A DNA stretch of 64,000 nt, taken from assembly GCF_003443615.1 (NCBI RefSeq), contig NZ_CP031967.1:1612001-1676000 (forward strand), in the 5' to 3' direction. Below, one piece after another: positions 18,264-27,298 of this stretch. The notes beneath the pieces are model-generated. The model had not been told where the DNA came from. It did not search any database and was given only the letters and a program-made list of their open reading frames with translations. Position 1 is the first letter of the stretch. Each line of letters starts with the position of its first letter. The position numbers were made by a program, and so were the translations under genes. This DNA comes from Alteromonas sp. BL110 (GTDB lineage Bacteria > Pseudomonadota > Gammaproteobacteria > Enterobacterales > Alteromonadaceae).

Positions 18264-19960
18264 TAGACGTTTTCCACACTCTCAATTAATAAAGAGCTAT
18301 AACCATCTTCTTTCAATGACTTCGTTATAATCGCGATACTCTCTTCAAGTGACTCTTGTTGTTGTTGCAGCTCTTTTACAGCATCACTATGCGCGCTTTC
18401 TGCTTGGGAATTAGTTATCTTAATTTGGATATGTTCTAGCTCTATCTGTCTTCGGTGCCTTTCTCGTTCTAACGCAAATTTTTTCGCCTCGAATAAGTTA
18501 TCAAACGCACCTTTATCTAGTACATCGTTAAGTTCATCTTTCAACTTGGCACGACGCAGCTGATTTCTGTATTTGTTAGAAACGTTTAGCACAGCTCGCA
18601 TTTGCTGATAGAGCAAGCCATCTTCATCGCCCTGCTCTGCACAATGTGCTTTTAGCTTGTCTAACACGCTCTTGTTTATTATCGGGTGATGCGCCCTGCG
18701 TTTACCCGGATATGCTTTTCCAATAACTTGTTCGTAAATCAGGGGTAATGAGTCTTCCGCTTCATGCTTATCGTTAAGCCATACTTCTCTTATACCCTCT
18801 AATTCTTCAATCGAAATTAGCTCTAGATCATTTACTTCTGCAGGAGCCATTTGCTGAACAGCTACTTGTGCCTCTAGTACTTTTCTAAGCATATGCTCTC
18901 TGAACGACTGAACATATGGTCCTGGCACTAGGTCTGCGCCGTGTTTAGTTACATGTACGGTTAGAGTTCCGTTCATGCGCCTAAAATCGCGGTTGCCTTT
19001 ATCTCGTCTTAGCTTTTCTAATTTCTTGTCATGACTAGCATCATTAACTTCAATTTCGTTTCTTAGCATTACGAGCGGCATCATCCACTCTTTCTCGTCG
19101 TCATTGGCGATCATGGCATTCATCGATTTGTCTTCAGACACCATGGTACAAACGTAGCAGCCAAATCGACTGTCGCCACAACTTTGCGTTGATTTATCAA
19201 CTACTAAAGGACACTCTCCGCCTTCTGTTGCGCCTTGATACATACCCATTAAGTCATGATTTGGGAAATCCCACGGATTTTTTATGCTGTTTAAATAAAT
19301 CCATACATCATCATTGGTCCAGTGACCTATCGGGGTATAAACCCACACTCTATCCAACGAACCGTTCTCTGTTAAACCTAATGCTTTCCGAGTATTCGTT
19401 TCTGAGCTTTCAAACCTATCCATGCTGGCCGCCCTGGCAGAACTTTCTGCCTTGCGAGTTCCTAACACCAAAATAGCCTCGCCATTCTTGTCGGCAAGGT
19501 TCTGAATAAAGCTATTAGAAGGCGATATTTTAAGACGGTCAGTACACCAGCGAAATTTAGCTCGCGGTGCGGGGTAGCCCTTACCTATTAGGTTGTACCA
19601 GAAACGGTTTTTAACTTCGGGAACTAGCTTATGAGGAACGATCGGCAAATTCTGTTCTTCAGCTGCCGCTTTCATTTTTTCTAGTGATTTATTTACCCAT
19701 GAAGACACAACTGGATTTTCAACTAAAGTGTCGGTACTGATTACATGTACTTTCTTATCGGCCTTTCCTTCCTTCACTAATTCTTGAAGGGCATACCATA
19801 CCAATTGTAGTGTAGCTGTAGAGTCTTTACCGCCGCTATAACCGATAACCCAAGGGATACTGTCACTAAGGTAGAGTTTTTTTACGTGTTCGATTGACTG
19901 AGAAACAGAATTTTTTAAACCAACTTCATTAAAAGCTGATTGAATACTTACTTGGCTCAT
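18263..19960 (-). CDS. dndC: DNA sulfurtransferase DndC (PAPS-reductase-like)
   Basis: DndC passes sulfur from DndA to the DNA backbone. The 565-residue protein has the PP-loop ATP-binding motif Ser-Gly-Gly-Lys-Asp-Ser-Thr at 42-48, as in PAPS reductases. It also has cysteines suited to an iron-sulfur cluster: Trp-Cys-Thr-Asp-Arg-Leu-Lys and the Ser-Cys-Gly-Asp-Ser-Arg-Phe-Gly-Cys-Tyr-Val-Cys cluster. The last 100 residues are charged and probably coiled coil. Start and stop overlap dndB and dndD by a few bases, so the operon is fully coupled. Confidence 0.96.
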   Translation of the reverse strand: MSQVSIQSAFNEVGLKNSVSQSIEHVKKLYLSDSIPWVIGYSGGKDSTATLQLVWYALQELVKEGKADKKVHVISTDTLVENPVVSSWVNKSLEKMKAAAEEQNLPIVPHKLVPEVKNRFWYNLIGKGYPAPRAKFRWCTDRLKISPSNSFIQNLADKNGEAILVLGTRKAESSARAASMDRFESSETNTRKALGLTENGSLDRVWVYTPIGHWTNDDVWIYLNSIKNPWDFPNHDLMGMYQGATEGGECPLVVDKSTQSCGDSRFGCYVCTMVSEDKSMNAMIANDDEKEWMMPLVMLRNEIEVNDASHDKKLEKLRRDKGNRDFRRMNGTLTVHVTKHGADLVPGPYVQSFREHMLRKVLEAQVAVQQMAPAEVNDLELISIEELEGIREVWLNDKHEAEDSLPLIYEQVIGKAYPGKRRAHHPIINKSVLDKLKAHCAEQGDEDGLLYQQMRAVLNVSNKYRNQLRRAKLKDELNDVLDKGAFDNLFEAKKFALERERHRRQIELEHIQIKITNSQAESAHSDAVKELQQQQESLEESIAIITKSLKEDGYSSLLIESVENV

Positions 19961-21048
19961 TGTTGAGTAACCTCTTTTTGCAACGCCTGTTCCGCTAATA
20001 GTTCGCTTTCAGACAGCTCTATACTCATCAATTGTTTGATTTTGATACACGTTAACTTGGCTGCTTTTGTGTTGTTGTACATGCTTCCGTTTACAACACA
20101 CCTCCCCGCCCAGTCAGAGTTACTTCTAGACCAATCGACTTTTTTCAGTCGTTTTAGTGTTCGTTTCCACTTTTTGTCATGCTTGAGTAACCAACAGCCA
20201 AGTAGCCCTAACGCATGGAAAGTCACGGAGTACGCATTGATTGATTCTTCCCTGATTTCACCGCCAGAGGCCTCATCATTACAGACGAGAATCCAACTCG
20301 GCATGTTTACTAAAACCTCATGCCAGTATTCTGAAGCAATGGGCGTTAACTCTTGATAGTTAGCCTCGGTAATATTGCCCAAAAGCGCCTTTGTAGCGGT
20401 GTTTACTGCACTGTGACTTACCAGCTTTTTAGAGCGAGGCCCAAGGTTGCTTTTCTCCATATGAACAAGCTTTCGTAACTGCTCGCTTTCGAAAATTATC
20501 GTTTTTGATAGCTTTGCGTCAGGACTATCACCGTAAGTGATGCTTAATGATGAATCCGTCTTAACTGGATAGAGATTTAAATCTTTAAAGATTTTCTGAC
20601 GTTCCTCTAAAGACTTGCTTGCGAAGAAAACAATAGAAATCGTTTCATCACCTAGTGTTGGGTCTTGTGTTAGAGCTTCTTGAATAGCTGCGTTCCGATG
20701 CTGACCGTCTGTGATATACAATTCGGCATCTTCATCAATAACAAGTGTGCCAATTTTTTGCTCGTGCTTGGCTTCGCCAATAGCTAAAAACTCCGACTCA
20801 CCGTCAATACATGCCGTAAGCGCTGAGAATACGTAATCATCTCTGTTGGCCAATATATAATTAGCAATATCAGGAATGCGCTCTTCATTGATGATCCGCT
20901 GCGCTCGTTTATCTACAGGCAGTTGCCCTTCATCAAAACTGAATATCTTTTTCAGTCTTTTTAAGGGGCACATTACGATAAAATATTCGTCATTTGCCTG
21001 CTGTCCTTTGATTGCCGGAAAGGACATCCCTGATGCTATCTGTGACAT
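19957..21048 (-). CDS. dndB: DNA sulfur modification protein DndB (DGQHR domain)
   Basis: The 363-residue protein carries Ile-Thr-Asp-Gly-Gln-His-Arg at 112-118, the signature of the DndB/ParB-like family. In other bacteria DndB is dispensable for modification and has been reported to act as a transcriptional repressor of its own operon (for example in Salmonella). Here it is first in dndBCDE and its start lies 126 bases from dndA on the opposite strand. The intergenic inverted repeat at 21072-21103 would suit an operator. Its stop overlaps the dndC start (ATGA). Confidence 0.93.
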   Translation of the reverse strand: MSQIASGMSFPAIKGQQANDEYFIVMCPLKRLKKIFSFDEGQLPVDKRAQRIINEERIPDIANYILANRDDYVFSALTACIDGESEFLAIGEAKHEQKIGTLVIDEDAELYITDGQHRNAAIQEALTQDPTLGDETISIVFFASKSLEERQKIFKDLNLYPVKTDSSLSITYGDSPDAKLSKTIIFESEQLRKLVHMEKSNLGPRSKKLVSHSAVNTATKALLGNITEANYQELTPIASEYWHEVLVNMPSWILVCNDEASGGEIREESINAYSVTFHALGLLGCWLLKHDKKWKRTLKRLKKVDWSRSNSDWAGRCVVNGSMYNNTKAAKLTCIKIKQLMSIELSESELLAEQALQKEVTQQ

Positions 21049-21071
21049 ATTTTGACTTAAAGTTAATTACC

Positions 21072-21103
21072 GTTCGTACAATTCGAAAAATGTTCTTACG
21101 AAC
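21072..21103. promoter_or_regulatory. Inverted repeat between dndB and dndA (candidate operator)
   Basis: GTTCGTA at 21072-21078 and TACGAAC at 21097-21103 form a perfect 7-base inverted repeat with 18 bases between. The right arm is also part of a smaller palindrome GTTC-N4-GAAC (21092-21103), and a TTCGAA palindrome lies between the arms at 21082-21087. The site sits in the divergent promoter region of dndB and dndA. A -10-like TATAGT follows at about 21114 on the plus strand. Binding by DndB itself is an inference. Confidence 0.5.
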
Positions 21104-21173
21104 AAAATGGTGGTATAGTACAACACAAATTTCAAGATGTCGCCTGTACCTTGGTAAGTATTAATAGAAAGTG

Positions 21174-22298
21174 ATGACTACATATTTAGATTTCAACGCA
21201 ACTACCCCCGTACTGCCAGAAGTAGCAGATTTAGTTTACAAACTAATGGTAGAGGAATACGGAAATGCCGGAAGCAGAACTCATTCATTCGGTGCCACCG
21301 CAAAACAGGCTGTTGAAAAAGCAAGGAAGCAGGTAGCCGATGTAGTTAACGCTGATAAGTCAGAGGTCATTTTTACAAGCGGCGCCACAGAAAGTAACAA
21401 TATTGCGATTCTGGGCTTAAAAGGGTACGCCGAAAAGAATAACAAGAAGCACATCATCACTACCGCCATTGAACACAAAGCGGTACTTGAACCTATTGAA
21501 AACCTTGTGAGCCATGAGTTCGAAGTAACTTACATCAAACCCGATCAGTCTGGAGTAATTGATGTAGAAAGTATCGGTAAAGCACTGAGAGAAGATACCC
21601 TTCTAGTTTCTGTTATGCATGTTAATAACGAAACCGGAAGTATTCAGCCAATTGGAGCCATTTGTAATTTACTCAATGAGCACAGTGCCTATTTACACGT
21701 AGATGCCGCTCAAAGCTTTGGTAAGTTCAGTGACGAACTGGATAACAAAAGAATTGATTTTATCAGTGCTAGTGGGCACAAACTTTACGCGCCCAAGGGA
21801 GTGGGAGCATTAGTAACTCGAAAGCGTGGTTTCTTGAAAGCGCCGCTTAAGCCGCTCTATTTTGGTGGTGGTCAAGAGAAAGGGCTTAGACCAGGTACAC
21901 TTCCTGTCCAGCTAATAGCAGGCTTTGGTTTTGCCTGTGAGTTGGCTCAAAAGAATAAGGTTGATTGGCAGAACCACAGCACAAAAATAAAAGAAAAATT
22001 CTTGGCTTTGATTAGTAGGCTTGGAGGAAAGGTTATCGGCGAAAATACTTCCCCTTTCGTTACTAATTTTTATATACCCGGCGTGAATTCAGAAGCAGCG
22101 ATGGTTATGCTGAAAGATGTGATAGCAGTTTCGAATGGTTCTGCTTGCACATCTTCAAGCTACCAACCATCACATGTTTTAACTGCTATGGGGCTTACTG
22201 AGGACGAAATCGCAGGGTCTATTAGAGTGTCTTGGTCGCATATGACTGATGCCATTCCAATAGACTTAATTGAAGAGCGTTTTAAAAACCTAATTTAG
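21174..22298 (+). CDS. dndA: Cysteine desulfurase DndA
   Basis: DndA takes sulfur from cysteine and loads it for DndC. The 374-residue protein is an IscS/NifS-type PLP enzyme with Ala-Thr-Glu-Ser-Asn-Asn, His-Val-Asp-Ala-Ala-Gln-Ser, the PLP lysine 203 in Ser-Gly-His-Lys-Leu-Tyr-Ala, and the catalytic Cys325 in Ser-Asn-Gly-Ser-Ala-Cys-Thr-Ser-Ser-Ser. It is divergent from dndBCDE. ATG 21174 is chosen over the GTG just before it. It could be a general desulfurase, but the position beside dndB makes the Dnd role very likely. Confidence 0.93.
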   Translation: MTTYLDFNATTPVLPEVADLVYKLMVEEYGNAGSRTHSFGATAKQAVEKARKQVADVVNADKSEVIFTSGATESNNIAILGLKGYAEKNNKKHIITTAIEHKAVLEPIENLVSHEFEVTYIKPDQSGVIDVESIGKALREDTLLVSVMHVNNETGSIQPIGAICNLLNEHSAYLHVDAAQSFGKFSDELDNKRIDFISASGHKLYAPKGVGALVTRKRGFLKAPLKPLYFGGGQEKGLRPGTLPVQLIAGFGFACELAQKNKVDWQNHSTKIKEKFLALISRLGGKVIGENTSPFVTNFYIPGVNSEAAMVMLKDVIAVSNGSACTSSSYQPSHVLTAMGLTEDEIAGSIRVSWSHMTDAIPIDLIEERFKNLI

Positions 22299-22641
22299 AT
22301 TACTGCTTGATTGCCAAAGTGGAAATTAAGCAGCATATCACTCACGCTTCAACGGTTAAGACTTTGCCGTTATTTGCAAACAAGAATTGAATATTTAAGG
22401 GACTTAAGCATTATGACTCCCTGTACCGCTATGTATTTACTTTCGAAATTTATTCGCATTCTACGTTAACCGAAACTAAAGAGTCAGCAACACGGATATG
22501 TAAGAAATCACATTTAGGCTTGGGCAGCAAGAATATAGACAAGAAAATAATCGAGTCCATAATTTAATCAACAATATTGGATTGTTTAGAATGCCCGTGT
22601 TATAAAAACAAAAGTTTTACATAAAGATAAGGGAATATGTT
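22299..22641. other. Gene-free stretch between dndA and the XRE-TIR gene
   Basis: No gene is supported in these 343 bases. A hairpin lies just after the dndA stop (listed separately). A weak promoter candidate for the next gene is TTGGAT at 22577-22582 and TATAAA at 22601-22606 with an 18-base spacer. Confidence 0.4.
22303..22333 (+). terminator. Hairpin after dndA
   Basis: Arms at 22303-22312 and 22324-22333 (CTGCTTGATT and AATTAAGCAG) pair over 10 bases with one G-T pair and an 11-base loop, 5 bases past the dndA stop. There is no T run, so termination is only possible, not shown. Confidence 0.4.
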
Positions 22642-22808
22642 ATGAGCGAAATAGATTGGGAATCTTTTGGCAAAATTATTCATAATAAACGAAAAGAAAA
22701 AATATAAATCAAGCAAGCCTTGCTAAAGAAGTTGGCGTATCTCAACCCGTAATCTCACTACTCGAAAGAGGAAGCCCAATTGGTATTAACGAGGATCGTA
22801 TAGATCTG
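22642..22808 (+). pseudogene. HTH (XRE) half of a frameshifted XRE-TIR gene
   Basis: ATG 22642 (AAGGGA upstream) opens a frame that stops at TAA 22705-22707 after 21 codons. In the next frame the reading continues with Asn-Gln-Ala-Ser-Leu-Ala-Lys-Glu-Val-Gly-Val-Ser-Gln-Pro-Val-Ile-Ser and Leu-Leu-Glu-Arg-Gly, a classic XRE helix-turn-helix, and runs without a stop into the TIR domain at 22809. One extra A in the six-A run at 22697-22702 would join the two frames exactly. The break may be a real mutation, a phase-variable run, or a sequencing error. Confidence 0.7.
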
Positions 22809-23315
22809 TTGAAAAGTACGTTAGGTATCGTTGATGCCGAAATACCAACGAAAGAAAAAGTCAAAACCACTTCAAAAAGAAAGCAAGTATTTATTAGTTA
22901 CTCGCATCGAGATAAGACTTATTTTGATCGACTTTCCACCCATTTAAAACCTTTGGAAAAGAAGGGGCTAATAGAACCGTGGAGTGACACACGTATATCT
23001 GCTGGCGAATTATGGAAAAAGCAGATTGAAAGCGCCCTTAATAAAACTCAAGTTGCAGTTTTGCTAGTGAGTGCAGATTTTCTGGCGTCTGATTTTATTG
23101 TAGATAATGAACTTCCTCCTCTTTTAGAAAAAGCCAGTTCCGATGGCGCTACGATAATTCCAGTAATTCTGAAACCATGCCGTTTTATCAGAGAAGAAAC
23201 GATAGCTAAGTTTCAGGCCATCAACACTCCAGAAGAACCACTGATAGCTGCATCTGAGCATGAGAGTGAGCTTATTTATGATGCTATAGCAGAGCGTATA
23301 GAATCGCTCCTTTAG
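22809..23315 (+). CDS. TIR-domain protein (C-terminal part of an XRE-TIR fusion)
   Basis: The frame encodes a TIR domain of the TIR_2 type: Gln-Val-Phe-Ile-Ser-Tyr-Ser-His-Arg-Asp-Lys, then Trp-Ser-Asp-Thr-Arg-Ile-Ser-Ala-Gly-Glu-Leu-Trp, and Ile-Glu-Ser-Ala-Leu followed by Ala-Val-Leu-Leu-Val-Ser. Bacterial TIR domains often cleave NAD in defence systems; the Glu in the Trp-x-x-x-Ile-Glu region fits the catalytic position, but activity is inferred. The codons upstream, in this frame, encode the HTH of an XRE domain, so the whole gene (22642-23315) would be a 224-residue XRE-TIR protein. The TTG used here as the start is only the first start codon in the intact part. No partner gene is seen, and it sits at the edge of the Dnd island. 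Confidence 0.75.
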   Translation: MKSTLGIVDAEIPTKEKVKTTSKRKQVFISYSHRDKTYFDRLSTHLKPLEKKGLIEPWSDTRISAGELWKKQIESALNKTQVAVLLVSADFLASDFIVDNELPPLLEKASSDGATIIPVILKPCRFIREETIAKFQAINTPEEPLIAASEHESELIYDAIAERIESLL

Positions 23316-23354
23316 CGTAGCCGAAGGAAAGGATAGGCATTGAGAGCTTCAAAT

Positions 23355-23540
23355 TTACAATACTAACCCGTGAACGCCATCAATTACCCTATCAAAGCCT
23401 TCATCATTGTCGAAATAAAGCTGGCTTCGTCGGCTTTTGTTTATTTTGTACGTAGCGCAGGCAAAGGCCAGCCCTTCTTCAAAGCTACTAACTTCTTCAT
23501 CGAATACTTTAAACACCTCACGCTGCGGTTTTGCCACCCG
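23355..23540 (-). pseudogene. Truncated paralogue of the HNH-like gene at 32757-33386
   Basis: This minus-strand frame encodes about 60 residues (Lys-Pro-Gln-Arg-Glu-Val-Phe-Lys-Val-Phe-Asp-Glu-Glu, and Tyr-Phe-Asp-Asn-Asp-Glu) that match the C-terminal third of the 209-residue protein at 32757-33386. The DNA also matches, by eye about four bases in five over roughly 170 bases (23371-23540 against 32785-32955). The match stops at about 23541; the N-terminal zinc region is missing. It is therefore a relic. Both copies have the same orientation and flank the beta-glucan cassette. Confidence 0.75.
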
Positions 23541-23630
23541 CTTTTTTTAATTCGGTAATTATTGGCGCCAATTCAGTTTATAATAGCGGTTAAACAGCTT
23601 TTGAATTACATCGACCAATGTGAGTGGAAC

Positions 23631-23879
23631 ATGGCCCATAAAGTACGTTATAAGTTTAAAGGTGTGGCAAAAGAGATTAATTTTTCTTACAGCCGCCATC
23701 AAAATATGCATGAAGCCGTGGCCGATGCTGAGGGAATAGACCTTTCCCAATTCCTGCAAACTGAACAGCAACTTGCCGCTATCAGTAAAGACAAAAAAAC
23801 CGTAAGAAACTTCAGAGATACCGAATTTGTAAAAATGGGGTTTTCTGATTTGTACTTCTTAAAAAACGGTCAAGAATGA
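23631..23879 (+). CDS. Hypothetical small protein
   Basis: A frame of 82 residues begins at ATG 23631; it is open upstream to a TTG at 23562. It is basic at the start (Ala-His-Lys-Val-Arg-Tyr-Lys-Phe-Lys-Gly) and has a central His- and Glu-containing region. I recognise no family. The ribosome site is weak. It lies between the TIR gene remnant area and a long gene-free stretch, where decayed genes would not be surprising. Confidence 0.35.
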   Translation: MAHKVRYKFKGVAKEINFSYSRHQNMHEAVADAEGIDLSQFLQTEQQLAAISKDKKTVRNFRDTEFVKMGFSDLYFLKNGQE

Positions 23880-24536
23880 TGGTTGCGCCCTTGCAACAAA
23901 GACTATCAAAACAACGCGATGCTTCTACCTTAAAGTCGGTGGAAAAACCGCGCTTAGCCGTAAGATGATGTAGCCACCGATAACCACTTTACACAATTAA
24001 CTCTTATGAAGATTTCAGGCGTTGTACATTCCTAATAACGCCACAAACGCCTAAATTCCATCTATCTTTGGCACCAACAATAAACAACTGATTAACTTTT
24101 AATCGTAATAAATTAACTTTTTTGAGATTTATTTTTAACTCGCTCAATGGGCTACAAGGCCCGTCAATTATGGGTTGTTCGAGTTTACGAACCCTTATCA
24201 GAACTCAAAAACATCTTGTTTGAATGTGCGCTTGTTAAAAAGGACGCTTAGCAAACATGAATTTCATAGATTCCAGCCTGTCGATGTTATGAGGCGAGTT
24301 AGCAGTTGCCATAAAACTTACAAAGTGCTGCTTATTCGAGTAAAGCACCCACTCTAAAACATCAACATATACAAGAACTGGAAATAACAAATTGTCATTG
24401 TACTGCCTGCATAGCATACGCTAAGTGCTGCTATAAAACGTGTATGACGAAGATTGTTTCCTAAAAATAATAATTTAATAAGTTACTTTCAAATGGCTGA
24501 CATATTGCTCATAAATGAAAGTAAAAGGCTAAACAT
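23880..24536. other. Gene-free stretch before the TonB receptor
   Basis: No convincing gene is present in these 657 bases. They contain an imperfect inverted repeat (arms 24017-24025 and 24043-24052) and, close to the receptor start, a perfect inverted repeat listed separately. The receptor promoter must lie here. Confidence 0.45.
24483..24524. promoter_or_regulatory. Perfect inverted repeat just upstream of the TonB receptor
   Basis: TTACTTTCA at 24483-24491 and TGAAAGTAA at 24516-24524 are perfect 9-base arms separated by 24 bases, ending 12 bases before the receptor start. The right arm abuts the ribosome site. It may be an operator or an RNA hairpin controlling translation. No second copy was noticed. 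Confidence 0.45.
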
Positions 24537-27263
24537 ATGAAACTAAACCAGCTCAATTTCCGTGTAAAACTTAGTCCCATTTTTGTCGCTATGGCCGCTG
24601 CCAATTTAACTTATTCTTTGCCAAGTTTTTCTCAAGAAATCGATAACGACGTCCCCGTTGTTGAAAAGGAAGAAAACACCGACGATGCCCCAGATATTGA
24701 AGTTTTAGAGAGAATTACTGTATCTGCTACCAAACGTGATACAGACCTAATGAACACGCCAGTTGCAATTTCTGCCTTCACCGAAGAGCAATTGAACAAG
24801 ATAGGCATTACTAATGTAAAAGATTTGAATAACGTGGTGCCTAATATGAGCATCATGACGGATAGAGAGTCTTCAGCTCCAATCATTACCATGCGAGGCG
24901 TACGCTCAACCAATACTACTGAGTGGGGAGATCCTGCCGTTGGTGTGCATTATGATGGGATTTATTCACCGCGCCCCCAAGGTGCCCTTTCGTTAATTTT
25001 CGATGTAGAGCGAGTTGAAGCACTACGTGGTCCTCAAGGTACGTTATTTGGACGTAACTCTACGGTAGGGAGTTTGAATATCATCTCCGCAAAACCGAAT
25101 TTAAATGAGGTAGAAGGCAAAATTGAATTAGAAGCGGGACGATGGAATCAACAAGTCATCAAAGGAGTATTAAATGTTCCTATTTCAGATTCATTTGCGT
25201 TAAGAGGCTCATTCTTTAAAGAAACAAGAGACTCTAATTTAAACGGTTATTACGACCCTAACCAATGGGATCAGCGTTACCTAGGTCTTGATACATCACA
25301 ACTTACGCCCATCAGTGAAGGCATCACTCCAGCGGATCGCGATACTGACAACCGCACCTATTTTAATGACACCTTATATGAACCCATAAAAGCCGATCCC
25401 GCTGATTTTTATAATAACTCAGACCAATATGCTTTCAGGATTTCTGGGCTATATTCCCCAAGTATAGATTTTTCTTGGCAGTTGACTTTCGAGCGTTATG
25501 TTGATCAAGGTGCTGGCACAGCTGCTTCCCGTGATTGTGAGAAGATAAAAGATAGACCTTCTGATGTGAATGGTGGCTCGTGTACCGATTTGTGGGGAAC
25601 GGAGGATAATCATACCGTATATGTAAATGTTCCGGGTAAAGTAGATTTGACCCTAGATAGCTATCGTTCGAGCATTCACTATGACATAACCGACGATATT
25701 CAGTTTTCCTATTTAGCAGGTTTTCAAAGCCAGGAGCGTTCAGGACAGGTTGATTTAGATCAGGGTATGTATTTCTATGATCAAATACTCAAATGGATTG
25801 ATACGGATTATGACTCTTGGTCCCATGAGTTACAGTTTAAGTCTACGGGTGAAAGCGATTTACAATGGATTGTGGGCTATTTCAATCTTAAAGAAGATAA
25901 CTCAATGAACGGCCAATATCATGGGGCAATGGGAGGGGTCTCATGGTGGCTTCAACCATCGCGCACGGTAGAGTCTGAGGCATTTTTTGCGCAGGGTACT
26001 TACGCGTTTACGGATAAGTTGTTTCTAACCCTAGGTGCTAGATATACGGAAGACCAGAAAGAAGATAAAGGTGGCCGAAACCTAGGGTGTTTCTCAAACG
26101 AATGTTATACCGATGTGGCTTGGGGAGAGGTCTGGGATTATATTGATTGGTCAATTCCTTTAGATGAGCAAATTGAGAATACCAGCGCGGTGCGTGCGAA
26201 TTTAAATGCACTACCTGTTGATTACTACGACTCGCCTGTTGAAGGGGCTGAAGTAGACAGCGAAAATGACGTAAAACAAAGCTGGTCAAAAACCACTTGG
26301 CGTGTGGGCTTAGATTATCAAGCCACTGCAGATACCCTGTTTTATAGCTATATTGCCAATGGCTTTAAAGGCGGCGGTATTGGCGACATTTTAATCAAGC
26401 AATCAGATGGTACACGCTTTGATACCAGTTACGATGGTGAAGAAGTGGTGACTTATGAGATTGGTGCCAAAACAACACTGTTAGACGGCAAGATGAATCT
26501 GCGCGCAAATTACTTTTTCAGTGATTATAAAAACCAACAGTTCTCTACTTGGACAATTTACGACACTATTACTGAAATGCAGGAAGACCCGCGTACCGGT
26601 GAGATGATTGAAATGACCCAAGATTTTGGGACATTTTTAACCCGCAATGCATCTAACTCAAAAATCTCTGGCTTAGAGTTAGAGATGGATTTAGTACCTT
26701 GGAAAGGTGGTTTCATTGGCGGTTATTTAACTTTTCTTGATACCGAAATTACATCTGACTATTGGAAAGCTTGGGGCTCAGAACCATCACAAGTTTTTGC
26801 TAATCCAGACGACGTAGAGATACCAGGAACCCTAGATACGTCTCAGCCTTGGTTTAGGAACCTAAAAGGCAATCAGTTAGCCTACTCCCCCGAAGTCTCG
26901 TTTACATTGAATATCAGTCATACCTTTGAGTTGAGTAACGGTGGGCGAATCATCCCATTCGTTAATATTCATTGGGAAGACGACTCTTATACCTCAATCG
27001 ACAATACCGATAAATGGGATATTCCTGCGGAAGCATTAAACGAAGGAATTGATTTAGATATCTACTCTGATAAACGAGAAGCATGGGCGATGATTAATGC
27101 GAACTTGAAGTACGAGACAGCTGATAGTACTTGGTATATAGAAGGGGGAATTTATAACCTTACCGATGAAGATGTGAACTGGTGGCAAGGCTATTCTGGT
27201 AGTACACCTGTTGCTGGTAAAGCAAGACGTAACTGGAACATTCGAGTTGGATACAACTTTTAA
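24537..27263 (+). CDS. TonB-dependent receptor of the beta-glucoside cassette
   Basis: The 908-residue outer-membrane receptor has a signal peptide ending at Pro-Ser-Phe-Ser-Gln, a TonB box (Glu-Arg-Ile-Thr-Val-Ser-Ala-Thr-Lys-Arg), and a plug with Val-Glu-Ala-Leu-Arg-Gly-Pro-Gln-Gly-Thr-Leu-Phe-Gly-Arg-Asn-Ser. It ends in a beta barrel closing with Ile-Arg-Val-Gly-Tyr-Asn-Phe. The neighbours (sugar permease, GH3 glucosidase, AraC regulator) point to oligosaccharide uptake, probably beta-glucan fragments. The substrate is inferred from context only. Confidence 0.92.
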   Translation: MKLNQLNFRVKLSPIFVAMAAANLTYSLPSFSQEIDNDVPVVEKEENTDDAPDIEVLERITVSATKRDTDLMNTPVAISAFTEEQLNKIGITNVKDLNNVVPNMSIMTDRESSAPIITMRGVRSTNTTEWGDPAVGVHYDGIYSPRPQGALSLIFDVERVEALRGPQGTLFGRNSTVGSLNIISAKPNLNEVEGKIELEAGRWNQQVIKGVLNVPISDSFALRGSFFKETRDSNLNGYYDPNQWDQRYLGLDTSQLTPISEGITPADRDTDNRTYFNDTLYEPIKADPADFYNNSDQYAFRISGLYSPSIDFSWQLTFERYVDQGAGTAASRDCEKIKDRPSDVNGGSCTDLWGTEDNHTVYVNVPGKVDLTLDSYRSSIHYDITDDIQFSYLAGFQSQERSGQVDLDQGMYFYDQILKWIDTDYDSWSHELQFKSTGESDLQWIVGYFNLKEDNSMNGQYHGAMGGVSWWLQPSRTVESEAFFAQGTYAFTDKLFLTLGARYTEDQKEDKGGRNLGCFSNECYTDVAWGEVWDYIDWSIPLDEQIENTSAVRANLNALPVDYYDSPVEGAEVDSENDVKQSWSKTTWRVGLDYQATADTLFYSYIANGFKGGGIGDILIKQSDGTRFDTSYDGEEVVTYEIGAKTTLLDGKMNLRANYFFSDYKNQQFSTWTIYDTITEMQEDPRTGEMIEMTQDFGTFLTRNASNSKISGLELEMDLVPWKGGFIGGYLTFLDTEITSDYWKAWGSEPSQVFANPDDVEIPGTLDTSQPWFRNLKGNQLAYSPEVSFTLNISHTFELSNGGRIIPFVNIHWEDDSYTSIDNTDKWDIPAEALNEGIDLDIYSDKREAWAMINANLKYETADSTWYIEGGIYNLTDEDVNWWQGYSGSTPVAGKARRNWNIRVGYNF

Positions 27264-27298
27264 CTGACAATACCAATTGGTCTTGTTGACCGCACAAG

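Noticed and set aside
22642..23315. Programmed ribosomal frameshift in the XRE-TIR gene
   Set aside because: The run has only six A and no strong downstream structure or Shine-Dalgarno-like stimulator was seen; mutation, phase variation or error are simpler.
4191..23315. Prophage or transposon carrying the defence island
   Set aside because: No structural phage genes, integrase or transposase, and no terminal repeats around the island were found.
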